A stretch of DNA of 64,000 nucleotides from NCBI GenBank assembly GCA_932294295.1, contig OW028581.1, positions 17,404,662-17,468,661 of the forward strand. The letters are read 5' to 3'. The position numbers and the translations under genes are program-made. The DNA comes from Alitta virens. Its lineage: Eukaryota; Annelida; Polychaeta; Phyllodocida; Nereididae. The notes under the pieces are model-generated. The model searched no databases, was not told where the DNA came from, and saw only the letters and a list, made by a program, of their open reading frames with translations. Shown here piece by piece: positions 10,928 to 20,811 of the stretch (position 1 is the first letter of the stretch; every line of letters starts with the position of its first letter).

Positions 10928-12371
10928 AAGACTGGTAGGTACCTGCAGGCTGGAACGTGGCAAATGAAGAAGCTCCTGCAGGCTGTAAAGAAGCTGAAGC
11001 AGACGGCTGTGTAGACATTGTCTGCAAGGTAGTTAATTTTTTCTCAGGAGTAGCCTGCTGGAACTGGGTGAACGGCAGCTGAAACATCTGGGTTGCTGCT
11101 GCTGATGGAGCTGCTGCTGCTGAAAAATCAACTGCTGCTGTTGCTGCTGCTGCTTGTTCCTCCTGACTTGCGCCTTCAGCTGCAGGAAGAACGACATCAG
11201 CTGGGCTTTGACGTCATCATACGTGTCCGAGTCCAACTGAAGACACTCACAATATATGTAGTCCGTCATCGCCGGTTTCTCTGGGTCTCGGATCTGCAGG
11301 AGGAGGAGGAGGAGGAGGCTGTACGATGGCTTTCATGTGCTGGTCAATCCTTGCAGCTGTCTGCTGAACAGTCTGGACTATGTCAGCTAATTTGGAGCTT
11401 GATGCAGAATAATGATCACCAGTATTCTTCCTCTTCTTGAAGGGACCACCCTTGGTTGTTGCTGGGAAGACTGGACTTGGCTTGATGTCAACTTCGTCAA
11501 CTTCTTTCAGTTCTTCAGGCACAAAATCTGCCTGCCCTGCACTGGAACTGTCATCCAAGTTGGGCAGTTGCTTCTTGCTCATCGCAATCTTCTTCTTTAG
11601 GTTGACAGCTTGATGAGACGGCACCCTGGAGATGTGTTGCTCAAGGAACCCAAAGTTGGCGATAATCCACTTCTCCTTCTCGGTCAGATTTCTCTTGGCT
11701 GTACCGGAAGGGCCCTGCTTGATGAGCTTCCCAGCATTGGGTGTGATAGACTCAAGCCAGGTCTTCAACTGTAGCCCAGTACAGGGGACACTGAGGGTTT
11801 TTGCCTTGTCATCGATGAGCCTCATCTTCCTCTGATGATCCTTGTAGTCACGTCTGGTACTGTCATAGAATATGTCATTCTCCTGGTACCAGTCAGCGAG
11901 GTCTATCTCATCATTGGGAGGTAGAAAAAGCTTCTCAGTCTTTCTTCTTGGCTTCTTCTGAGATGCAGCAGGAGCAGTGGCAGGAAATTGACTGGCATCA
12001 CTATCATCATCTTCTTCTTGGGTGTCTCTCTTCTCCTTGTCTACATCAAAGTCTGGATCTCTGTCGCTGTCATCCATGTCAACATCAGAAGACTTGTCAG
12101 AAGACTTGGCAGTGGACTTGGCAGTGGACTTGGCAGAAGACCTGGCAGAAGACCTGGCAGGAGACTTGGCAGGAGACCTGGCAGGACACTTGGCAGAAGA
12201 CCTGGCAGGAGATGTGGCAGGAACATGATAAGTAAATCTGGCATGACTAGCAGGAACTGCAGGAGCACTGGATTCTTCAGACTCAAACAATTCTTCCCCA
12301 GAGGCAGTAGCAGAAGGCTCTTCTTCTGTGACTTTTTTCTTTCCAAGATTGCTTCTTTTCTTGGGTCCCAT
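10848..12371 (-). pseudogene. MADF/Myb-like protein of the Harbinger element, frameshifted
   Basis: The main frame (12371 down to 11247, 374 codons) has a basic/acidic N-terminus and an SAKSPARSSA-type Ser/Ala/Lys/Pro repeat region at ~50-95. A MADF-type domain follows at ~165-265: WYQENDIFYDSTRRDYKDH, LKTWLESI, LTEKEKWIIANFGFLEQHIS. In this superfamily such a partner binds the ends and helps import the transposase. Near 11283 an indel shifts the frame; the expected continuation (MTDYIYCECLQLDSDTYDDV, then a poly-Gln tract) runs to 11033. A second shift near 11090 leads to MFQLPFTQFQQ and a Ser/Pro-rich tail ending at 10848. Confidence is high for family, and high that this copy is broken. 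Confidence 0.75.
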
Positions 12372-12397
12372 GGTGAAATGGTAGTTGAAACAGCAAA

Positions 12398-12515
12398 CAG
12401 GAACTGCAACAGCAGCAGCAGCAGAGAAGAATACGGCGAGGTCGATCAGTTTCTATCAGGAACTGCAACAGCAGCAGCAGCAGAGAAGAATACGGCGAGG
12501 TCGATCAGTTTCTAT
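12398..12515. repeat. 59-bp tandem duplication upstream of the MADF gene
   Basis: Units 12398-12456 and 12457-12515 appear identical. Each starts CAGGAACTGCAACAGCAGCA and ends GGTCGATCAGTTTCTAT. The array lies in the presumed 5' leader of the MADF-like gene and includes a short CAG run, a likely seed for slippage or unequal exchange. Confidence 0.85.
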
Positions 12516-12984
12516 CAAAGGCAGAGGTGTGAATGAAGTTTGCCTTGTCGCACACGTACCTCTCCCGCCGGGTTCTTGACACCCATGTGCGCAATGGTTA
12601 ACCCGCCAGCTTCTATGAGTGTCTCACGTGTGACTTGGCGTATGCCATGAGTGCCTCTATGGCAACGACAGCTTCACTACAGTTGCTAACTATAAACAAT
12701 CACTTGCGAGTTTTCTACGGAAGTTTTGAACATGAGCAAAACATCCGTCGACTTTGGCGGTTGTTCTCGGTTCGGGTACGACTGCGAGGAATCGATTAAG
12801 TGTGTTCCCCGTCTTCTACGACAACCTTCCGATAACCAAGGTTGCAGTATGGATGCCCAATTTTGCGAAAATATTAAATCATTCTACGAGAGCAATACGG
12901 CTTCACCGGGAAAACCGGCTATAAGAGAACAATTTTAGAATTATGTGAAAGGATATATGAAAACATGACATTAATAATTTCTTA

Positions 12985-13460
12985 ATTAGTATATTTCTTG
13001 ATCTCCAAAAGGCATTTGATACTATTAATCATAGAATTCTTAATAAAAAGCTTGAACATTATGGTATCAGAGGAATCACATTTAATTGGTTTATAGATTA
13101 TTTAAGAAATGGATTACAGTTTACTGAATTCAACAATATTAAATCTCGGAACGTTGCTGTTCCTGGTTTATATTCACGATCTTCCAAGTGCTATCAATCA
13201 TGGAAATGCAATCGTATTTGCTGACAATACCACCGTCATTTACCATCATAAAAATATCCAGTTACTCATATTAATAGTTAATGCCGAGCTCTCTACACTA
13301 CATCTATGGTTTTCAGCAAATAAGCTATCTCTGAATACGAGAACTAAATATATAGTTTCTCATAGAAGGAACTTCTCAAATTTTCAGGACTTTCCAATAA
13401 CTATTGATAATGAAGTAGTGGTAAGAGTGCCTTATATAAAGTTTTTAGGTGTAGGTCCTA
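12985..13460 (+). pseudogene. LINE reverse transcriptase fragment (palm), broken
   Basis: Frame one (from 12994) reads FLDLQKAFDTINHRILNKKL, then HYGIRGITFNWFIDYLRNG: motif A and the following fingers/palm blocks of a non-LTR reverse transcriptase of CR1/Jockey-like type. A shift and deletion near 13150 removes the PQGS-type motif. A second frame then gives LLFLVYIHDLPSAI and IVFADNTTVIYHH. The catalytic box reads FADN where FADD is expected, so this copy would be inactive. It ends near 13453 (YIKFLGV) at an inserted element and resumes at ~14940. Confidence 0.8.
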
Positions 13461-13474
13461 ATGCTGGACAAAAA

Positions 13475-14951
13475 CTTAAAGACCGAGCTGCAACAGGTCG
13501 AATTTGCCACCGCAAAGCAATAAAACGCTGATTGGCTGCTTGCTGGACACTGGGCAGTTAGCCCCGCCTTACGCAATGGCTTGTAAGGGGGTCAATAAAG
13601 CCACCCCCCTCTATCTTGATGCTTGGCTGAACAGGGTTTGTTTACATCTGGTCAGTTAGCTGAGTGGATAACACAATGAAATGTAATCTCCGACATTTGA
13701 TATTTCTCATTAATAGTTTGGTTTTGAAGAAAAGAACATTATCAGCATTTGATATGGATAATGCTGTAAGATGTATATATATATATATATATAGATAGAT
13801 ATAACAAGATTGAACTTTAATTAAAAAGTGTTTATTATTATGTTGCTATTGTATTGTAACAAATCTTTATCATAGCTTGAACTTAGTTTTATGTACTACT
13901 TTTCTATTATTCTATAATTATTACTGTAGGTCATTTACTTTGTATTTTCAGTTTACATTGTGACACAATGAATGAAATGAAGCTGTAAAATAAAAGATAT
14001 ATATTTAACATCTGGCTGTTATGATATAATTAGACATTTATTAAATTGCAAACTGTATGCAAATCTTAATCTTTATTTCATAGATAGTGGGGTTTCCTTT
14101 GAAGTGACTACCAACTCTTGTGCTTTTGTTGGGGGTAATCTAGTGTAGAGAACAATGCATGTTGCATCATCATAGAAATATTTGAATTTGACTCCAAATA
14201 TCAGTTATGAAATCAGTTGATACTGCCTTTGAAACAAGATGTGTAACAGAGCTGATTTTACAGACAGTCAGTCCATTAACTCTTGGTCAGTCTAAGTTGT
14301 ACCTCAGGACAATTCACACCAAGCCCTTATTCTGGCAATGACAAGACTATTGTTTTATCATATAGTACATGTTTATCTAACCATGGGAATTACCATATAT
14401 AGAGGGATCACATATGCTGTTACATTTTTCAATAAGGTAAGACTGCTTTATGTAGATACAAGTGGAATTGCATGCATCCTTGCTATTGCCTATATACACA
14501 TGATAATATAATATCTATATTATGTCATAAGAGGATTGGGGTATGAACTTCACCCCTTCCTAATTGCACCTGTAGCCATGTGGTTTCTATGCAAATGAGC
14601 ACTATTTTTAGAGGTCATTAAGCTTACAAGGGTTGTTGTACCATGGTAACAGCTCATTGAAATGTCATAAGGGCCTGTCAATCAAATTCTGGAAGATGTC
14701 TCCATAATTCTACATATAATTCATATTATCTCTACTTGTACACCAAATATAATTTAGAGAGTGGCATAATTCGTTTCTGCATAAATTGTTGAATCTGCAG
14801 ATACCAAATTGATATGGCTTTATTGCATTGTGTGTTGTTGTTATTGGGAAATTGTGTGAAATATTCAGAGATGTTTCCCCTTTGAGGGGTTGGAACCAAA
14901 TGAGGCCTCTGAGCTGCTATCCCCTTTTATAGTCGTGGCTCGGTCTTTAAG
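13475..14951. mobile_element. 1.48-kb inverted-repeat insertion inside the LINE
   Basis: Perfect 14-bp inverted termini, CTTAAAGACCGAGC at 13475-13488 and GCTCGGTCTTTAAG at 14938-14951, flank a segment that interrupts the LINE reading (…IKFLGV before; SLSWKNHV after). No transposase is recognisable inside, so it would be non-autonomous. The interior is AT-rich, with a short (AT)n near 13778-13792. No clear target duplication was found, so the exact ends are approximate. Confidence 0.5.
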
Positions 14952-15278
14952 TTGGAAAAATCATGTGGATTTATATAGCATTTCAAGATTGAAGCAACAA
15001 CTTCCTGAATATATTCTACAGACTTTATACCAAACTCTCATTTCTCCTCATTTTAGTTACGCAATAACCCGCTGGGGTGACTCACCAAATTACATTTTGA
15101 AAAGGCTAACTATTCTGCAAAAGAAAGCTATTAGGACTGTCTCAAAATCCAGATATAACGCACACTGTGACCCTATTTTAAGAAGTTTAACATGCTAAAG
15201 CTAGCAGATTTATTCAATTTACAATGCCTAAGTTTGGCTTATAAAAACAAATTTGCACTTTTGCCTCGTTACCCCTTG
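14940..15278 (+). pseudogene. LINE ORF2 C-terminal (thumb) fragment
   Basis: Reads SLSWKNHV, then LKQQLPEYILQTLYQTLISP, HFSYAITRWGDS, LKRLTILQKKAIRTV, and after a shift at ~15190 LKLADLFNLQCLSLAYKNK. These are the thumb/linker blocks that follow the palm in CR1/Jockey-like ORF2 proteins (LQKKAIR is diagnostic). It continues the fragment ending at 13460 and breaks off at a minisatellite. Confidence 0.75.
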
Positions 15279-15463
15279 GCTGGGCCGCTGCTACTAGCTG
15301 ACGCTGGGCCGCTGCGACTAGCTGACGCTGGGCCGCTGCGACTAGCTGACGCTGGGCCGCTGCGACTAGCTGACGCTGGGCCGCTGCGACTAGCTGACGC
15401 TGGGCCGCTGCGACTAGCTGACGCTGGGCCGCTGCGACTAGCTGACGCTGGGCCGCTGCGACT
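15279..15463. repeat. 24-bp minisatellite, about 7.7 copies
   Basis: Unit GCTGGGCCGCTGCGACTAGC + TGAC. The first unit differs (CTGCTACT), the next six look identical and the last is partial. The array sits exactly between the end of the LINE fragment and a Harbinger-like terminus. In one frame it would encode AGPLRLAD repeats, but there is no gene around it. Confidence 0.9.
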
Positions 15464-15651
15464 GCGGTAGCGTGCGTGCGCATCCTGCGCTTTAACATTG
15501 GAAGTGCGTGGACCGGAACGTGTTCCCCAGTCTATAAATCGCGTTTACGTTTAGGCAGTTCCCAGCCAACGATACCCGATCCTTGAAACACTCGCACGGA
15601 CGAAAGAAGTTATAAACGTGATAGACGTCTACGTGATAGTGTGAAGGCCCC
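15464..15651. mobile_element. Right terminal segment of a PIF/Harbinger-like element
   Basis: It ends ACGTGATAGTGTGAAGGCCCC followed by TTA, the inverted counterpart of the terminus at 8701. ACGT cores crowd the last ~40 bases (AAACGTGATAGACGTCTACG). Either it closes a composite insertion opened at 8701, or it is the end of a separate MITE. The internal sequence cannot settle which. Confidence 0.45.
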
Positions 15652-15757
15652 TTAAGACTTTTAGACTTGAATTTTTTCGGTACATCATACATGATAAAAA
15701 AGATTATTTCAACCAAATAATCAGCCTAGTTTGGCTATCCCATATTCAGCACGAATG

Positions 15758-15931
15758 CAGTGGCGTAGCTAGGGTTAGCAGAGTGGGGGGGAGGCACAAT
15801 GTTTTCTGGGGGGGGGAGGCATATCCTTCCCACTTAAGGTTTTTTCTAGCCAATCTGGGGGGCCCATGGGGGCACAGCCTTTGAGCGGAGGGGGGGGGGG
15901 GCACGTGCCCCCCCCCATAGCTACGCCACTG
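15758..15931. mobile_element. hAT-type MITE with perfect 8-bp target duplication
   Basis: Termini CAGTGGCGTAGCTA and TAGCTACGCCACTG are inverted repeats. Both sides carry the direct repeat CACGAATG (15750-15757 and 15932-15939). An 8-bp duplication with CAGTG-type ends fits the hAT superfamily. The 174-bp interior is mostly G and C tracts and non-coding. Confidence 0.9.
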
Positions 15932-15939
15932 CACGAATG

Positions 15940-16233
15940 TGAATATTTAAATTGAGCTCTGATTTGGTTAAAACAACTCATTTTGTTTTAGATAAGATAA
16001 ATCAGGTAAGATAAAGCATAGCATAACATTTAAGAGAACGTTAAGATAAATTGTAATGATAGAAAACATTTTTTATTTGAGTCCCGACACTAGGCTGTAG
16101 AATAGTTGATACTAATTTATTTGTTGCGTGACCCACTCAAGAATGTCTTCATGGCTTATAGTAACTACACCCTCTTTACTTCCCTGTCTGGCAAAGTGTC
16201 CTAAGTCTCCGAGTATTTCATTTATATATGCTA
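15940..16233. other. AT-rich 5' flank of the mini-paralog
   Basis: No exon is supported. Contains AGATAAGATAAATCAGGTAA near 15990, like the GATAA-rich LINE tails seen elsewhere in the window. Any promoter of the mini-paralog starting at 16234 should lie here or upstream. Confidence 0.35.
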
Positions 16234-17770
16234 ATGGCTCTTTCAGGACTTTGCAGGATATTTTTGATTCCTCTGTGGAATATTATAAAGATTTTCTTGT
16301 GTTTTATTAACAATGTTGATTATTATTACACAAGAATCAGGCTTGTCTGGGATGAATATTTCATTCTAAGAGTGGTTTCGTTTATGTTCGATAGATTGTA
16401 CAGCTTTTTAAGATGGCTTACAAGGGTTCGAGCCAATTTTTTGGCAAAGAAGGTAAGAGTAAATCTGTTTCAAGGTTGTAGCACTGTTCTGAAATATTGT
16501 GCTAACATTAAATTGTTAAATGATGTGGTATATGATGGAACCTCATAATCATAAATAGTATGATCAGTATCATAAGGGAAAATGTGAACCAAAAATTCAC
16601 ATTTTTTTCAAACCTCCATATCTATTGAGACTATTTCGCAGTGAAATATATAATTATATCTAACTTATAGTGCTTTCACTTTCGGAACTTCTTTTTGGGA
16701 ATTTATAATGTGTGAGGCAAAACTCAGATGACCAAGGACAAAAGGTGGCAGACTTGCTCTGTGTCAAAGTCAATCCTATATAGCATTCCAACAACTGTAG
16801 ATGCTGTTTTGAACTGCCGAAATGACCAAGCAGCCCAGATGAAGGCAACTGTGTTGAAAAAGGATCAGCTTTTCTAGGCCGTGTTGAATCTGTAATAGAG
16901 TATTTTCACTGAGCAGCCCTGAATTCAGCAAGACCTAAGTCTTTCCTCTCCTCTTATTACTCATTTTGCTTTTCAGACATAGTAGGTCATAACTTACTGA
17001 TTCCATAAATATAATTTTCTCCGGGAAATAACCGAAATCAACTAAATGATAAGATGTCAAATATAAATTAAAATGCACTAAAAATAGTGCTGCTAGCATG
17101 CACTTTGCTCTGGCCAATCAGAGTCAAGGGCGGGAACTTTTTCAGCCAATTGAATTGCAGTACTCTGGCGTAGACACCTGGTGAAAATACAGAGAACCTT
17201 CCGTGAAAATCCACTATTGCAAATAATGGAAGCCGCATTGAATAAAAATATTATTTTTTGTCCTATCTCTCTGTTTGTTAATATCCTTTTTCAGTAAAAA
17301 GGCCCAGTCGTGCATATTAAACTAGTTTTGGAGTTACAGCAATTTACCAAGTTTTGCCTCCCCACACATTGACATTCTGAGACTTAGAATATGGGACCAG
17401 CTCTGTGGTGTATTCACATTAATATAACCTATAATGATTCAAAATCGTTTACATCATTATTATTTTTTTTTCTGCAGGATTATGCCAGGGATGAGCGTGC
17501 TAAGGTCCTTCCATCTGCTGATTCTGCTGCCACAACAAAAATGGCTGAATTGTAAGAGAGATGATTGATAAATCCCTTTTAAGCAGTAGAGCCTTAATTC
17601 CCTTTGATCAGTTCAGTTTGTAAATTTTTCATATAAATAGTTGCACACATGTGCTTGTTTAGTTATCTAATTGATGAATAATATGCATCCTTATTTTCAG
17701 AAACAATGAGGTGACAGATGAAAATGATTCAGCAGCAAAAATGCGCCATGGGAATTTTGTGGATAATTGA
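16234..17770 (+). CDS. Mini-paralog of the OGFR-like gene, lacking the OGFR domain
   Basis: Three exons, 16234-16452, 17478-17551 and 17701-17770 (stop), join in frame to 120 aa with good splice sites (AAG|GTAAGA, GCAG|, TT|GTAAGA, TTTTCAG|). Exon 1 (73 aa) matches exon 1 of the gene at 1609: MALSGL, then RI.LIPLWN, VDYYYTRIRL, DEYFILR..SF and LYSF. It lacks ~24 residues after MALSGL. Exon 2 begins DYARDE, matching DYDRDE of the full gene, and then uses an earlier donor in phase 2. The last exon (NNEVTDENDSAAK) resembles the full gene's last exon and has the same entry phase. The 3' flank also matches (GCCTGGACCAGC). So exons 3-7, the whole OGFR domain, are gone while the frame is intact. The product would be essentially the hydrophobic module plus a polar tail. 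Function unknown; a neat relic is possible. Confidence 0.6.
16893..17219. mobile_element. MITE family M1, copy 1 (intron 1 of mini-paralog)
   Basis: Inverted ends AATAGAGTATTTTCACTG and CCGTGAAAATCCACTATTG. The body is shared with copies at 17914-18234 and 39500-39788 (for example CCTGAATTCAGCAAGAC and the GGGCGGGAAC block). It carries a CCAATCAG, GGGCGGGAAC, AGCCAAT arrangement near 17115-17150. No transposase. Confidence 0.8.
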
Positions 17771-17913
17771 CAATTTTTCTGCCATTAAAATGCCTGGACC
17801 AGCTAAGTCTGAATTATGATGCTGGAAATAGTGTTATTATGTCGCTATTATATGGAAATGTTGTATTTCTTTATTTGTATATAAATGATTTTCATATGTG
17901 TGTGTAAGTATTG

Positions 17914-18234
17914 TCAATAGAGTTTTTTCACTGTGCAGCCCTGAATTCAGCAAGACATAAGTCTTTCTTCTCCTCTTATTACTCATTTTGCTACATAGTA
18001 GGTCATAACTAACTGATTCCATTAATACAATTTTCTCGGAAATAACAGAAATCAACTGAATGATAAGGTGTCAAATATACATTAAAATGCACTAAGAAAT
18101 ACTGCTGCTAGGATGCACTTTGCTTCAGCCAATCAGAGTCAAGGGCGGGAACTTTTTCAGCCAATAGAATTGCAGTATTCCGTCGTAGCCACCTGGTGGA
18201 AAAACAGAGAACCTTCCGAGAAAATCCACTATTG
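17914..18234. mobile_element. MITE family M1, copy 2
   Basis: Same orientation and body as copy 1; starts CAATAGAGTTTTTTCACTG and ends AAAATCCACTATTG. It lies ~140 bases past the mini-paralog stop. The CCAATCAG, GGGCGGGAAC, AGCCAAT block is conserved at ~18129-18166. Confidence 0.8.
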
Positions 18235-18365
18235 TATATTAATGATAATTTATGCCAAATGCAGGTTATAGCTCCTTCTCTGATATCTACCTTTGGCAGG
18301 CTTGATCAAACTTGAGCCTTTCTCGGCTTCCTGGGGAGCATGTCCCAGCGTGCTGTCATATAGTA

Positions 18366-18692
18366 TAAACAAGAACTTGGGCAGCAGCAATAACCCATTA
18401 TGCATTTGGCTAGGGAGGATATCCTTTGAGGCGATCTGTTAGAGGTGCAAGGTAAAGCTGCTCATGAAATGGCGCATCGTCCGGGAACCTCTGTGAGCTG
18501 CATGTGGGGTTCAGGGTAGGCAGTTCGAGCCCTGCTCACAACAGATATATAAATAGGTGTTGTGCGATGTTTGACTTACAAGAACCTGGGCAGCTGCAAT
18601 AACCCCATCTCCTAGCACTTGGCTACATGGGATATATCCTTTTTGGCCGATCTGTTAGAGGTGCAGGGTAAAGCTGCTCATGAAAAGTGCAG
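18366..18692. repeat. Direct repeat pair of ~117 bp
   Basis: 18366-18483 and 18576-18692 share AACAAGAACYTGGGCAGC, GCAATAACCC, GATCTGTTAGAGGTGCA and GGTAAAGCTGCTCATGAAA. Between them lies a tRNA B-box-like word, CAGTTCGAGCCCTGC, near 18520. Likely two copies of one SINE-like sequence, or a tandem duplication. Confidence 0.55.
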
Positions 18693-18699
18693 CCTGTTA

Positions 18700-18866
18700 T
18701 GAGCTTCTTTGGTCAAGCACTCTATTGCCATAGGCCAAATAACCATTTACACCTGGGTGGAGCAAAGAGATCTGCTCAGTTCCTCAATGTCATGGTGGGG
18801 ACTCGAATGTGCAACCTTTCGGTTTGAATGTGAGTACATTAATCACTGGGCCAGGGTACCTCTATA
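18700..18866 (-). mobile_element. tRNA-derived SINE (family S1)
   Basis: On the minus strand, TGGCCCAGTGATTAATG (A-box-like) is followed ~35 bases later by CATTCGAGTCCCC (B-box-like), a tRNA-derived head. The body (CTGAGCAGATCTCTTTGCTC, CACCCAGGTG) is shared with 49690-49797. It is not a functional tRNA, since the acceptor ends do not pair. Confidence 0.5.
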
Positions 18867-20811
18867 AATGCTTATTGGAAATAAAAGACACTCCAGTTGT
18901 GTGGGGTAAATGTACAGTGGTGTGGAGCTGGACCTGTCCTATAAGCTTGCCAGATATCAATATTTAAATGCATCAGGCATGGAAATGTTTCCACTAGGGG
19001 TCGCTACTGTCGAACTCCTATCATGTGACGCCCTCTGCCAACTAGCTCTTCAGTTATAAAATTCGACTGTACCAGATCACCATGCAGTAGGCCCTGTTCA
19101 GGTGGTAAAATCAGTTTGTTTATAGTTTTTAATCAGGACCTATTGCCTCAAGACCCACAATTTAAAAACATTCTCACAATCTTTGTACTCCAAATGTTCA
19201 CTGCATGTGTACTGAACTTCATTGATAACCTATACCTAAGCCAATAAGTTTTGCATGTAGCAATGTCAGCCTCAATTTCAAGTTTTCATCTCATGTACAA
19301 TATTCCTTCAGTGGCTGTCAACTGCCTATACAACATCATTCAACAAAAAAAAAGTGTTTTACATTTACAGTGAGGCTTATCACATATCAGATCTGATTAA
19401 GTCTGTCTCACTAAATTTCTCAAAGTCAATAGGATCTTATGAGCCATATATTTCCTTATCGTGGGTTGACAAATCCTGTTATCTTTTGGCCAGTGGACAT
19501 CTCCTTGATCTACCTTCATGTTTGGCACTTGAAACTGAAAACTACAAACATTTACCGTATTGCAGCTATCATAACAGTGCCAAATCTGGCTTGATTTAAT
19601 GTTAATGTACTCACTGTGCATTATTAAATGATACAAAAATTGCTGGGCACCATCATCCTGAACTTGAACAGTGGACAACTTGTGAGTTATATCAATTTGA
19701 TGCCAAATTCTTACCCAGATTCATTGTTACACTGTGACAATGTCAGACACGGTATGAGCACCCTTCTAGATTATAGCAAGGTGTTTGATAGTGTGCAGTG
19801 TCAAATGATGCAATGTATCATTTAGAGGACTTTAGCAAAGCATTGGACTGAGGGCTGTTCAGAAAAGCCTCACTTATGGACATTTTAATTAAATTTACTT
19901 ACTTAAGTCTGCGTGTTAAGTGATGATATTTGGAAAGCTTTTAAATGACAGAGTTTTCTTAATTGATGACCTTCAGTGTACTCTTTTTATCTGCACTTCA
20001 AGACATTTCATTCTTATATGGCGGATGTCTAATGGCCGGTCTGCATTTAAGGTCTTTACAAACCTTTTAATATTGTCCTGTGTGATGATTATATGTGACC
20101 AATGTAGACCAATCTACACTACATGCAAATACTCCATCCTAATCTCTATACTACAATAGTAAGGAGTTGCAGGAGTCCTTTTGTCTGGAGGAATACATTT
20201 ATTACATAAACTGGAGCCAATAACTTGGATTCGTTACTCTTGAGGCAGACACGAGGCACCAGCCCTTCTTAAGGTGAGTCCTTAAATGTCTAGTTTGGAG
20301 ACTGATTGGTTTCACTTTGTTGACTTAAATGATTAGATAAGAGGATCAAATTAAGGTACTGTTACAGATACCATCATTTGCATTGACATAAAGTCTACAT
20401 TATTCAAGTGATGAAGCCATGTTATTATTTGGACTGCAATAATGAGATCAAAGGTCCAAGCACCTCCAGCTGAAACAGGTGTCCATCAAGACACTTCCAC
20501 CAAATTGACATCGTTCTAAACGAATTAATTTTCTGTTTATATGTTTTTGGGCATGGATGAAGTCCATGATAATATGAAACAGTAAGTAATAAAATCTCAT
20601 AATTTATTAATTCATTGATGAGTACAGTGACATGGCAAACAGTTATATTCTCTGCATTACATGGTGAATTGTGTATTCTGCTCTAAGCAAGGTCACAGTC
20701 ACAAATATAAATTTGGTAAACAATTGCACTGGCTGATCATCAGTAGGCTCAGCTTACTACTTTTCCACCTATAAATGATGTTGAATAATGACTTTTTTGT
20801 GTCAAGATAAT
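18867..20811. other. Gene-free stretch with decayed repeats
   Basis: No gene is supported. A CTCF-like core CCACTAGGGGTCGC lies at 18991-19004, with a reversed ACGCCCTCTGCC near 19028. Around 19762-19796 a frame reads LLDYSKVFDSVQ, very like motif A of a non-LTR reverse transcriptase, with nothing convincing on either side. A TTTATT at 20603 could serve as a poly(A) signal (AATAAA on the minus strand) for the gene to the right. Confidence 0.4.
19762..19797 (+). pseudogene. Possible remnant of LINE reverse transcriptase motif A
   Basis: One frame reads LLDYSKVFDSVQ, close to the LLDYSKAFDSV-type motif A with its catalytic Asp. Flanking sequence does not extend the match, so this is at best a tiny relic and could be chance. 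Confidence 0.3.

Larger units (their letters stand above)
9121..12938. mobile_element. Decayed PIF/Harbinger DNA transposon
   Basis: The left end (from ~9121) reads TAAGGGGGGTTCTCACACAG, then CCGGTTTTCCTGGAGAAGCC, then GTATTGCTGTCGTAGAAT. Its reverse complement is recognisable at 12874-12938, ATTCTACGAGAGCAATACGG running to GGGAAAACCGGCTATAAG. This gives inverted repeats of ~55-60 bases with mismatches. The interior holds the two genes expected of this superfamily: a DDE transposase (+) and a MADF/Myb-like protein (-), arranged convergently. Both are frameshifted, so the copy should be inactive. TAA/TAG-like trinucleotides flank it, roughly as expected for the 3-bp target of this superfamily. 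Confidence 0.8.

Noticed and set aside
11948..12536. Plus-strand frames with GRRPGRR-type and TWQKTWQ-type repeats
   Set aside because: They are antisense to the Ser/Ala/Lys/Pro repeat region of the minus-strand MADF gene.
15192..15498. AGPLRLAD repeat peptide, and the repeat peptide on the opposite strand
   Set aside because: Both come from the 24-bp minisatellite, whose unit is a multiple of three and so stays open in several frames.
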